Shown here piece by piece: positions 52,601 through 59,095 of a stretch of 64,000 nucleotides of DNA. The position numbers and the translations under genes were made by a program. Positions within the stretch are counted from its first letter, which is position 1; each line of letters begins with the position of its first letter. The notes beneath the pieces were generated by a model. That model saw only the letters and a list, made by a program, of their open reading frames with translations. It searched no databases and had not been told where the DNA came from. Location: contig CM049313.1 of NCBI GenBank assembly GCA_026874595.1, positions 11,159,508-11,223,507 of the forward strand, given 5' to 3'. This DNA comes from Sipunculus nudus. Taxonomy: Eukaryota; Annelida; Sipuncula; Golfingiida; Sipunculidae.

Positions 52601-55600
52601 GTCCTTGATAAATAAGCATGTCGTGTTATATTAATGCATGATTTTCATGAAAGTATTATAGAAAGCGGACTTAACTTTGTTTTGCAAGTGAACACATGTT
52701 TTGGTATTGCAATATTTTGGATTGAGTCGGTCAATATTTGGGTGACATTATTTAAAAAAAAGGAATGCAGATATGGGGGGGGGGGGGGGGCTCAGTTGTT
52801 ACAATGGTTACAATTTCCGCCCTACCTCTCCTCTTTTTGGCTTTGTGTGTTTGAGTTTTGCCTTAATAACGTTTTCTCTTTTATTATTGCGGAGAGACAG
52901 ACCAAAACAAAAGGAACTCCCAGAGTTGAGAATTGACCCGCAGTAAGTTGTAGATGCATGATAAGAATTATTGTTTGTACATCTGTCAGAATGGGACCGA
53001 CATTGACAACTAGTGAGGTATTTAGAACTATTAGGGGAGTACTCTTACAGTTTGGAAGTATTCCATAAATTTGCTTTATGTTTCTATACATTTTTGAATT
53101 CTCGAAGGTATGGGCTCTTTCGACTGCTGCCTATGCTTTTCGTGCCCGTGAACTTCTGTGGTGGAATCCTTATTTGATCGCCTTATCAATTTCAAGAATT
53201 TCTGGAAGAGAAATACAAAATATAGACAAAACGAAAAAGAGCGAAACGCTTTACATACAGTAACATAAGACTAGATTTGCATTTCAATACATGCTGTTAT
53301 TCTCAATATACTGTTATATAATATATATATATATTGTGCTGAATCCAAAATGATATATACTGTTAATATCAACCTGTGCCTTATACTGAGAATATATATA
53401 TATATATATATATAATATATATATGGGTGTGTGTACAGGTGTACAGGTAGGTGGGTGTGCGTGCATCAGTTGCCTTTACCAAATATTTGCCCCCCCCCTT
53501 CCCCTTTTTAGCATCTAACAGACTACTGCGTTAACCGGAATATATATTTGATAAAATGCAGAGAACGCAGATCCCAACAAACACATGGTGGTTATCCAAA
53601 CATGTTACCTACCAAAATAAATGTATCCTTAATCAGCATCCAAAAAAACAATAATTTTCCCCGATATCTGTCAGCACAGGGAGGAAAACTACCTGTGACG
53701 GCAGTAAAAATAAAAATGTACTACATTATGAGAAAGGTACGGTGGCTGATTTAGGACACAGAAAAAAAAAATATTTATCTCGTGATCTCGATATAACATC
53801 TCGAGATCTCGACATAGAATTTCGCAAAAAAAAATTTTTAGGAAGCAAAAAAAAAATTTTTAGGAAGCAAAAAAAAAAATTTTAGGGAGCAAAAAAAAAA
53901 TTTTAGGAAGCAAAAAAAAAAATTTTAGGAAGCAAAAAAAAAATTTTTAGGAAGCAAAAAAAAAAAAAATTTAGAAAGCAAAAAAAAAAAAATTTTAGGA
54001 AGCAAAAAAAAAAATTTTAGGAAGCAAAAAAAAATTTTTAGGAAGCAAAAAAAAAAATTTAGAAAGCAAAAAAAAAAAGTTTTAGGAAGCAAAAAAAAAA
54101 TTATCTTTCGAGATCTCCAGAAAAAATGTCACACTTGTACGAACCATTCAAAGCTGAATTGACATAAAGTGGACATTATACGTTAAGAGTGCTTACTATT
54201 GCAATTATAAAACAAAGACCATGTATACTGTGTTTAACTGAACCGTAATACAATATAATTAATTTAAAATCAATCAAGTTTGTATATCCCCTGAGATAAG
54301 GCGAGTTGAAGAAAAGTTCAATATAAATTCAATATTTAATATTCATATCCGTAAGGAAGATGTCAAAGCCTAAAGAATCTGAAACATTCTACCTGAACGG
54401 CGGATTCGGAGCCATGTCTGTTAAATCACTCAAATAGAAATGTTGAGGTCTGCATGCATGCATTGTGGGTACCTTATTATTTTAAGAATCCAAACAAATA
54501 TGAGCTTCTTATAGAAACACGCTTTTTGTACAATTTCTTTCAGCTTTTGTTTTATTGAAATGGTGTGTCGTTTTATGGAACATGTATTAGACCATCATAA
54601 ATTAAAATATGCTAAAACTGATTACTGTGTTTTCGGGTAGGTACGCTGGGGGGGGGGGGGGGGGGGTCGGGGAGGAGCGTTGCTTCAGCCCCTAAAGCCC
54701 AAGTCTTGATCCACTATAGCTCTTACTATAGCTCAGATTAATTTAATCAACCTATCTTCATAAATGTTTTATATTCATAAATAAACGGTTTAAAATTTCG
54801 ATCATCTCTCATCATGATTTTTCTTCAGCAAAATGCTCTGCTTTGGTCTTAAAGTCGCTATTCACCTGCCTTATTTATAGAATCTTTGTAAAAACTCTGC
54901 ATATACATATTTAAGAAGTGAAAGTAATCATAAACATAATCTAGGTAAACATAATCTATTAATCTTTCATGAAAATGAGCCAATGCCATGGGTAAAGGCG
55001 GTGTCTTTGTCTATATCCACGTTTATTTATAACATGGGTCGGGGGGGGGGGGGGGTGCAAAAATTGCCACCGATCGTAATAGAAAGACGTCCGGCAGAAA
55101 CATCTGGCTTCAATTCAGAGATTACAGATTTCTGTAAATGACAAATACTGCATTGCTTCACATGCTCTTACGAATATAAACTAGTGATCTTTCAATAACT
55201 CGGTTACATGTTTTTATCTGTATGTTAACACTTGCTCAAGTGGCTTGTATACAAGTAGCCTTTAGATAAAATGTTTATACGTCAAAGTGACGTTATAAGA
55301 CCCATTCCCAGCTGGGGTTTCTTCCTAAATTTTTTTTTTGCTTCCTAATTTTTTTTTTTTTGCTTCCTAAAATTTTTTTTTTTTGCTTCCTAAAAATTTT
55401 TTTTTTGCTTCATAAAATTTTTTTTTTATGCTTCCTAAATTTTTTTTTACGCTTCCTAAAATTTTTTTTTTGCTTCCTAAAAATTTTTTTTTTGCTTCAT
55501 AAAGTTTTATTTTATGCCTCCTAAAATTTTTTTTTTTTTGCTCCCTAAAAATTTTTTTTTGCTTCCTAAAAATTTTTTTTTGCTTCCTAAAAATTTTTTT

Positions 55601-58600
55601 TTTGCGAAATTCTATGTCGAGATCTCGAGATGTTATCTCGAGATCACGAGATAAATATTTTTTTTTCTGTGTCCTAAATCAGCCACCGTAGAAAGGAGAC
55701 ACCTCGTATATAAGATGCTTTCTATGGCAGAGAGCATCTTTCTGCACAGATTGACTATCCATCATATGTAACCAAAGCATACTTACCTATAATTACCTTT
55801 TAATAGATAATTAAAAAATAATTTTTACTTGCAGGCAACGAGATATTACATTACCTGACGTCACAAGATCAGTACAACATGCGCGTTGACTTGTGGGATT
55901 GGGAAGGCAGACGATACTTCGCGGAATACGACAAGTTCCGCGTGGATAATATCGTTGAGCGGTACAAACTCCACATCGGCGGATTCCGGGGTAACGCAGG
56001 TAATAGTAAACACACACTGACCCGCTCTCACTGACTAAATTTTAATTTGCAACTAACCAGAAGTTCTTCATATGTTATTGAAAATAAAGAATATTACACA
56101 TAAGAAAAACTTCTTTGTAAAAGGTAATTCAGCAAATAATTCGGTGTACTTAACTTTGGATATGTACACATCATTAATTGGGTCTTAATTCTTAATAATC
56201 TGTTTCATTTAAATTATGCATGTGTATTACATATACCTTTCCGTTTCTTTGTGATACATCAATTATGTATATGTATTTAACATCGATATAAAACCTTTAG
56301 CTGACAAACAAGGTAAACAAGACGCCTTTGCACGATTTGAAAACAGTCTCGATGGAAAGAATTGCCAATAAATCACAGTAACCCACGCACCAAACTAGAG
56401 AGGCATTGTCCAAGAGTGAGTTAAATAAATCAGACGATCAAAGGAACATGGCAGTGTTTACATCTTCATCTGTCTGGGAGCTTTCATCGCGTTGATAAAG
56501 AGACCGGGCTGTCCTCAAAAACACCAGCCGTAACCCCGGATCCTTTGTTACTATTACACCTTGCTCCGAGAAATCCCCAGTCCCTCATGAAATACACACA
56601 AACCAGATCACGTGACATGCAGTATTTCATCTTGCTCACAATTTGTCTTGAAGTATTAATGAAACACGCGCCTACAACAGGACCATTGTTGGCATTTACA
56701 TTACTCGACTGATACAAAACAAGTCGATCCCCTGAAAGCTTAACCAGGAAGTTTTTATAATGAGAACAGATATGGAAGATTATATGACTACGTTCATAAA
56801 TGAAGTTGAAGAAGGTCATACAGCAAGCAGTCAGGCTATCTTACTTTTAACCTTCTTATTGTTGGTCACAGTCACATTTTTATCGGCACATTTTTATAGG
56901 CGTCCATTCACCTAAAGATTTTTAAAGTGATTTCTTGCTTCCTCTAATTATTTATTAATGATCTAGGAGTAATTTTGGTTGTGAAAAGATCTTACGAAGG
57001 ATGTATGAACTTGTTTTTGAACAAAATGTTTGTAGACACAGCGATGTTGACAAACAGGAAAAAGATGTAACCTAAGGTGGTAGGTTGCATATATGCGGAG
57101 GGAGAAATGTCATTTGTTGGAAACACAATTTGCAAAGCTCTGGCTCATAGAGTTTGTTGATTATTTTGGCGGGACCCTATATATTATAAACCCGTTAATA
57201 TAAACAACCTATATATTAAAAACCCGTTAATATAAACAGTGCTGATGATGAAAAAAAATTGCTAAAACTTGCATAACTAGGTAAATTGGTTAATACTGTC
57301 CAAATGGCCGAAACTGCAAGTATAAAGGCGATGCGTCTAGAAACACAGTCGTTCACAAGATCAAGTTCGGCTCTCGAATGGCATGGCTTGGTCTCCGCTG
57401 CTGGGATCGGTGTAGGGAATGTGGGTTGCTTCTGCCTTTGCGGCTGTGGATGCTGAACCTATCTAAAAGGTCACCGGCTCGGATGTACGATGGCGGCCTC
57501 TCGCGGCTCTCTGCTTGGCTGGGTGTGGCATCGCGTCTGTTGGCTGAGAGAACGTGCTTTAGGAGCGCACAGGGCTGAGGTCTTGACCACAGCAACCTGT
57601 AGCTGCTCGACGAGCGTAAACTTCTTCTGCTGCTGAATATAAACAAAACAAGGTGCCTGTGTGCGGTGATATCCACGTTTTCTGGCCTATTTTTTTTTTA
57701 TAAAAAAACTCCAAGTAAATACCTTTAGTTTATAAAGGTCAGATAGGTGATTGGGCCCCTTTCATACTTTTTCTTCAAAAGTCCAATTGTTTTCTGTGAA
57801 CTGGTCCGCGTATTATTCTAAGTATATATTTGTGGCAATTTGAGCACCGTGCGTTAAAAAAACTGCAGGTGCTGAGCGTCGCAAAAAAAAGATGATTGTA
57901 TATAGCATGTACTAAATAATATCACTTCCATTTCATATTTGTTCATTAAGTAATGATAGTACGTGTGATTTTAATCCTATTTTTTTCTTACGTTTTCTTC
58001 CATTTCACTGCTTATGTTCTACTTTTTTTATAATTCTATTCATACGTTTGTCCTGCATATCGTCATCAAAACCTATTTACCGGTCTTTCGGTTTGATTTG
58101 TTTTCTACGTATATATGCATTACCAGGGAAATAAATGATTGAGTTACAATCATCATCATTTGTCCATTTGTGCGAAATTTTGGTTAGAATGAACAATCAC
58201 TTTTGAGCTTCCACCAGGGTTGGAATTTAGAAGCATTAGGAAATGACTACCAAGGCAGGGTCCATTACATTTAAAGTAATTTGATCTATATGCATGAAAT
58301 TATTGTGGAGGAATGCGCTTCGTGAGAGCTTTCTATATGTGTAATTAGTTCAATAAACATGCCTGTTGAATAAATACAATGGACTTTTATTTTCAACAAA
58401 CATGTAAACGACTAAGCATTTTGCAGAAAAGAGGAGCAACTATTTGTCGCTTTTAGAAAAAAACAATAAAGGGGCATAGAAATTCTGGAAATGGTGCACT
58501 TAACCAATGCAAATATTTATGCGTTTTGTATTTATCTGTATGCATGGACTTTTATTGTTTCAATACAATGAATGGTGTTTTTTAATGAAGAGTATTAAAA

Positions 58601-59095
58601 AAACTTCTGTTTTATCTATATTATTGTATAAAACTTTTCTTCATACAGTTTGGCAAAAAATCTCCCATTTTGTTTCGACTGGCAAATCTGAAAAATAAAA
58701 AGAAAGGAAAAGCAAAAAAAAAAAAAAAAAGAAAAACTTATGTATCCCGTATTTCTGTGACAGAACACGGGTAATAAAATATTTTCTTGGTGTGGCCTTC
58801 ATTCTTATTTGCATATTTTTCAGGAAATGCAATGAGCAACAACGAGGACAATTATTTCTCGACCGAGGACTCTGATAACGACCGAAGCACACGGAACTGT
58901 GCCGGGGACCACAAGGGGGGCTGGTGGTACAACGCGTGCGGGTACGTCAACCTTAACGGCATGTACCGTACAGGCTGGTACCAGCAGGCGGGCCAGGGGT
59001 ACGCCGACGGTATCGTCTGGTACACTCTGCGAGAATCTGACATATACTCCGTGAGGAAAGTCGAGATGAAAGTGGCTCCGCGGTTTCGCAACTAG
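18090..59095 (+). CDS. Secreted coiled-coil fibrinogen-related-domain protein (angiopoietin/FREP-like), four exons
   Basis: The coding sequence joins 18090-19128, 24211-24426, 55835-55999 and 58824-59095 (1692 nt, 563 residues plus TAG). All junctions are GT-AG and phase 1, and the joined frame is uninterrupted. Residues 1-28 or so form a signal peptide, about 40-315 a long coiled coil, and 347-563 a full fibrinogen-related domain. FReD cysteines are C348, C377, C499 and C512, the usual two-disulfide set; the D489-S-D491-N-D493 stretch matches the family calcium site. The family includes angiopoietins, ANGPTLs, ficolins, tachylectins and molluscan FREPs: secreted oligomers that bind glycans or receptors. 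The head motif WWYNACG followed by NLNG is nearer to angiopoietins than to ficolin/tachylectin, which carry Cys-His there. Ligand and role (immune lectin versus developmental ligand) cannot be decided from sequence. The introns are 5082, 31408 and 2824 bp. Confidence 0.92.
19915..21620. repeat. GCGAAA-type repeat fragments in intron 1
   Basis: TCGCGAAAATGAAACCATCG (19.93 kb) and ATCGCGAAAATTAAACCCTT (21.55 kb) are related fragments of a CGCGAAA-rich repeat. The DNA between them shows no gene; CCTTTCGTCGAAAGG near 20.05 kb is a short palindrome. Confidence 0.35.
23315..24003 (+). mobile_element. Non-autonomous DNA transposon, copy A
   Basis: A 689-bp unit matches the reverse complement of 41910-42588 along its whole length, by eye above 80% identity. 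The ends are a short inverted repeat TACRCTC. The flanks CCACCCGCA (23306-23314) and CCGCCCGCA (24004-24012) form an 8/9 target-site duplication. It includes an internal palindrome whose arms read about ATTACAGCTCACCGGC and GGGCGATGAGCTGTCA. It has no transposase. Duplications of 8-9 bp fit hAT or Mutator-like groups; the superfamily is not assigned. It ends 207 bp before exon 2. Confidence 0.8.
24211..24426 (+). CDS. Exon 2: N-terminal third of the fibrinogen-related domain
   Basis: The acceptor is a T-rich tract ending cttgcag; the split codon G|AC gives Asp347. Residues 347-419 carry the FReD opening signature DCHEIYQNGYRTSGVYLVQP, then MYCEM (second Cys), GWTLIQRR and the block ending GEFWLG, all in standard order. 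A sequon lies at N381 (NNT). The donor is CTTG|GTGAGT. Length is 216 nt (72 codons) and both boundaries are phase 1, so skipping it would keep the frame but remove the first disulfide. It lies 207 bp after a DNA transposon copy and about 105 bp before a 35-bp minisatellite. Confidence 0.93.
24535..25458 (+). repeat. 35-bp minisatellite in intron 2
   Basis: About 26 imperfect tandem copies of a 35-bp unit with core CTACAGTATCTCGGTCTC then TACGTATCTACACTTCT. It starts about 105 bp after exon 2. A short remnant resumes at 26391, beyond an inserted transposon. Small open frames across it are by-products of the repeat. Confidence 0.9.
25459..26390. mobile_element. hAT-like non-autonomous transposon inserted in the minisatellite
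   Basis: The left end is CAGGTTGGTTTTCTGCC; the complement of the right end is CAGGGTTGGCAAGTTTCTGC. The flanking 8-mers CTCCGTAT (25451-25458) and CTACGTAT (26391-26398) match 7/8 and both belong to the minisatellite unit. CAGGG-type ends with 8-bp duplications are typical of hAT elements. It is 932 bp with no transposase frame and contains a run of C near 25806. Confidence 0.8.
26880..27172 (+). pseudogene. Truncated 3' end of a non-LTR retrotransposon
   Basis: In one frame, 26929-27045 reads FYVLTPRLWNNLPYDLR followed by SKRNLKSYLFKEVFN, then TAA at 27046-27048. This matches the C-terminal tail (PxLWNxLP ... FKxxLKxxLF) of many LINE reverse-transcriptase ORF2 proteins of the CR1/L2/Jockey type. 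The rest of ORF2 is absent, as in a 5'-truncated insertion. After about 80 bp of 3'UTR come GCGCTATAGAATATGAATG and ATGTA repeats (27143-27172), typical of such 3' ends. Confidence 0.7.
27640..28860 (+). repeat. Tandem array, unit about 300 bp
   Basis: About four degenerate units share CATAGCTCAGAGGATAT, ATTTTTCATGGAC, CAGTCTGCAGGAA, ATATGCATGCAAAGAATCAT and TTGTTCAGATAATGGAGCT. The 28.27-kb junction has a G-run. Small open frames here are not conserved between units. Confidence 0.7.
29005..29130. repeat. Diverged palindromic relative of transposon A/B
   Basis: The inverted pair TTTTGACTGACAGCTCAACG and GATGAGATGTCAATCAAAAT encloses about 65 bp. Both arms resemble the internal palindrome of A/B, including the following GGTAACAAC. 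The outer parts of A/B are not recognisable, so this may be an older MITE from the same lineage. Confidence 0.5.
30941..31015. repeat. (AT)n microsatellite
   Basis: About 37 uninterrupted AT repeats. The open frame across it is low-complexity artefact. Confidence 0.95.
31500..31870. repeat. GGCGCC-family repeat relatives
   Basis: Two units share CACATATCTYAGMAGT, then GTTCHATSTAACRGCCTGAA. They match the reverse complement of the 39.3-40.2 kb array (CTTCTGAGATATGTATG). A 22-bp direct duplication (GATTCAGCGGATACCTG core) follows at 31914-31953. Confidence 0.5.
32818..32939. repeat. Compound (TA)n(GA)n microsatellite
   Basis: An interrupted TA run of about 60 bp, then a GA run of about 55 bp. 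Open frames reading YIYIY or RERER/SLSLS come from it. Confidence 0.95.
33612..34060. mobile_element. TTAA-flanked MITE, copy 2
   Basis: Same family as 15479-15862: starts AGGTGCCCAATCACCT, ends as the complement of AGGGGCCCAATCACC, with TTAA at 33608-33611 and 34061-34064. It is 449 bp and has about 65 internal bases that copy 1 lacks. Confidence 0.75.
34662..34851. repeat. Pair of (AT)n microsatellites
   Basis: Two AT runs (about 34662-34711 and 34797-34849) separated by about 85 bp. Confidence 0.9.
35027..35575. mobile_element. CpG-rich inverted-repeat element
   Basis: The left end AAGCCTCGGTCACAACC and the complement of the right end AAGCCTTGGTCACAACC match at 16 of 17 bases. The 549-bp interior is very rich in CpG and built from short variants of CGTACGG, CCGTGCGG, GCCGCA and CCTGCGG. 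A motif like CTACGGTGTGCGGTGACCG occurs twice near the right end. It stands out sharply from the AT-rich flanks. No transposase; no clear target-site duplication was found. Confidence 0.7.
35755..36335 (+). repeat. Duplicated block with G-rich ends
   Basis: TTTATACATTC, CCATGATAACCATGGTTT and AGTTCGGC recur at about 35.76 and 36.18 kb. Each is followed within 120 bp by an A/T homopolymer and a long G-run (near 35.89-35.92 and 36.28-36.34 kb). Confidence 0.65.
36520..36634 (+). repeat. Tandem hairpin pair
   Basis: CAAAGGAATA (36520-36529) pairs with TATTCCTTTG (36542-36551) around a 12-nt loop. The same hairpin recurs at 36603-36634. The copies are about 83 bp apart and share flanking GGAATTSTGATTATGAC. 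Confidence 0.75.
37611..37645. repeat. (TA)n microsatellite
   Basis: A short TA run next to a CTGTCTGTCT-type stretch (37531-37590). Confidence 0.9.
37845..37990. promoter_or_regulatory. CpG-rich promoter-like patch with short GGGGG-coding frame
   Basis: A G+C-rich island in intron 2 contains CACTTCCGG (ETS-type, 37852-37860), AAAGCGCCGCC and an ATG in good context at 37953 (AACAAATGG). The + frame begins MASGGGGGSAIKSLPFGLD and stays open to 38237 in AT-rich DNA with no clear donor. A minus frame below 37900 starts at TTG and includes MKIVNYSFRLLGVPGLHDAG. It could be an internal or retroposed promoter plus first exon; no family is recognised. Confidence 0.25.
39290..40230. repeat. GGCGCC-palindrome tandem array
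   Basis: About seven units of roughly 110-140 bp share GGTGGCGCCACCTGTCTTG, ACGAGAAA, CCAAGATGGA, TTTCAGGCTGATATGTCAAA and CTGAGATATGT. GGCGCC is intact at 39441, 39560 and 40020 and decayed in other units. It is noncoding. Confidence 0.75.
40715..40945. repeat. GGACTC/GAGTCC-rich repeat
   Basis: Many ACTCGAGTCCGGACT-type motifs, with a related patch at 61757-61830. Such motifs are common at ends of dispersed animal repeats. No boundaries were set. Confidence 0.4.
41910..42588 (-). mobile_element. Non-autonomous DNA transposon, copy B (inverted relative to copy A)
   Basis: The 679-bp inverted partner of copy A. GTGACTGT repeats directly at 41901-41908 and 42589-42596, a clean target-site duplication, and the ends carry TACGCTC inverted repeats. 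It lacks a short internal segment that copy A has near 23630. It lies in intron 2, so A and B bracket exon 2 in opposite orientation. Confidence 0.85.
43163..43278 (+). repeat. Short tandem duplication
   Basis: Two copies, about 70 bp apart, of a block with ATAAGTTAAAATATTAGAAT and GTTGCAAAAGTTGCAATCAT. Confidence 0.8.
44020..45345 (+). repeat. Tandem pair of a 500-700-bp repeat ending in GACGGACGGAC
   Basis: Two copies (from about 44020 and 44655) share AGATTAAATCCTTATGTA, GGCCCATAACTT, TGATATTAGGCAG, CGAAAGAACGAAGTC and GACCCAATTTTCGG. Only the second continues into a GACGGAC-rich tail and ATAGCTCAGATGACTTATAG. Confidence 0.75.
49236..49444. mobile_element. MITE of the GCGGATC family, opposite orientation
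   Basis: Starts CTGGGGTGGATG and ends AGATCCGCTTCTG, with internal TTTAGGAAAAGGAGGGGTCC, the complement of the 51398-51605 interior. It has a G-run near 49391. Confidence 0.6.
50222..50342 (+). repeat. Partial GCGGATC-family MITE with G-run
   Basis: Begins CAGGCGCGGATCCAGGAC and continues to a long G-run and GGTCGAGACCC. No right-hand inverted end was identified. Similar single ends occur near 8734 (left end, TAGGGGCGGATT), 33433-33451 (right end) and 34120-34137 (right end). Confidence 0.45.
51398..51605. mobile_element. Small MITE with CAGRAGCGGATC ends and poly-G/C interior
   Basis: Starts CAGAAGCGGATCC and ends with the complement of CAGGAGCGGATCGAGG; 208 bp. It contains three G or C homopolymers and the stretch TTTTCCTAAATCCTCGATCC shared with other copies. 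Confidence 0.65.
53317..53425. repeat. (AT)n tracts
   Basis: Two AT tracts, separated by about 60 bp, shortly before the foldback element. Confidence 0.85.
53824..54105. repeat. Left-arm tandem repeat of the foldback element
   Basis: About 13 tandem units of the form GC, a run of 9-14 A, a run of 3-5 T, then AGGAA. Units differ mainly in homopolymer length, as expected for slippage. Confidence 0.9.
54849..54925. repeat. TTAA-family MITE fragment inside the foldback element
   Basis: TTAAAGTCGCTATTCACCTG matches the start of the TTAA MITE family, and the following bases resemble its first 70 bp weakly. It is the only recognisable content in the foldback centre apart from G-runs. Confidence 0.4.
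55321..55610. repeat. Right-arm tandem repeat of the foldback element
   Basis: The reverse complement of the left-arm array: about 13-14 units of TTCCT, A2-A5, a run of T, GC. A few variants (TTCAT, ATGC, ACGC) are absent from the left arm, so the arms have diverged by point changes as well as run length. Confidence 0.9.
55835..55999 (+). CDS. Exon 3: middle of the fibrinogen-related domain
   Basis: The acceptor is atttttacttgcag; the split codon G|GC gives Gly419, joining FWLG to NEILHYLT as in complete FReDs. Then follow MRVDLWDWEG, YFAEYDKFRVD and YKLHIGGFRGNA, all canonical blocks (residues 419-474). The donor is GCAG|GTAATA. Length is 165 nt (55 codons), phase 1 on both sides. It follows a 31.4-kb intron and sits 144 bp after the foldback element. 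Confidence 0.93.
56895..57762. mobile_element. TTAA-family MITE, copy 3, interrupted by an insert
   Basis: Starts near AGGCGTCCATTCACCT and ends GGTGATTGGGCCCCT; the flanking TTAA has decayed. It carries a 398-bp foreign segment at 57238-57635. It lies in intron 3. Confidence 0.65.
57238..57635 (-). mobile_element. GC-rich insertion with 9-bp target-site duplication
   Basis: AATATAAAC repeats directly at 57229-57237 and 57636-57644. Removing the insert and one copy restores an alignment with MITE copy 2. An A-run near the left edge (57251-57258) reads as an oligo-T close to the 3' end on the minus strand. The central part is much richer in G+C than the neighbourhood and stays open on both strands (57353-57676 minus, 57378-57578 plus), but no protein is recognised. 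It could be a short retroposon or a DNA element; orientation is a guess. Confidence 0.55.
58824..59095 (+). CDS. Exon 4: C-terminal part of the fibrinogen-related domain and stop
   Basis: The acceptor is catatttttcag; the split codon G|GA gives Gly474, completing GNAGNAMS. The exon encodes NYFSTEDSDNDR (calcium-site region), NCAGDHKGGWWYNACG (third and fourth Cys), VNLNGMY, YADGIVWYTL and VRKVEMKVAP, then RFRN and TAG at 59093-59095. Local GC content is clearly above the flanks. The position after the fourth Cys is Gly513, where ficolin- and tachylectin-type lectins have His. The domain ends at the usual place. Confidence 0.93.

Larger units (their letters stand above)
53738..55690. mobile_element. 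Foldback transposable element with tandemly repeated arms
   Basis: Two arms of roughly 380 bp are reverse complements of each other. The ends read TACGGTGGCTGATTTAGGAC and its complement. Each arm has an outer unique part with CTCGAGATCTCGA palindromes, then about 13 copies of a 20-23-bp unit (GC, A9-A14, T3-T5, AGGAA). The arms flank about 1.2 kb of AT-rich DNA without long open frames. GAAAGG directly repeats at 53732-53737 and 55691-55696 (7 bp if the shared A is counted), a target-site duplication. This is the architecture of FB/Galileo-type foldback elements. No transposase is present, so the copy is non-autonomous. Confidence 0.85.
24427..55834 (+). other. Intron 2 of the FReD gene
   Basis: 31408 bp, phase 1, GTGAGT to ACTTGCAG. 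Parts not listed separately (29.2-30.9, 31.9-32.8, 36.7-37.6, 38.3-39.2, 45.4-48.8, 52.3-53.3 kb) are AT-rich with no supported gene. FReD blocks before and after join directly, so no domain exon is missing. Confidence 0.85.
56000..58823 (+). other. Intron 3 of the FReD gene
   Basis: 2824 bp, phase 1, GTAATA to TTTTTCAG. It contains the interrupted MITE copy 3. The remainder shows nothing else. Confidence 0.85.

Noticed and set aside
53824-54105. CRISPR-like regular array
   Set aside because: The units are homopolymer-based, lack unique spacers and form a transposon arm in an animal genome.
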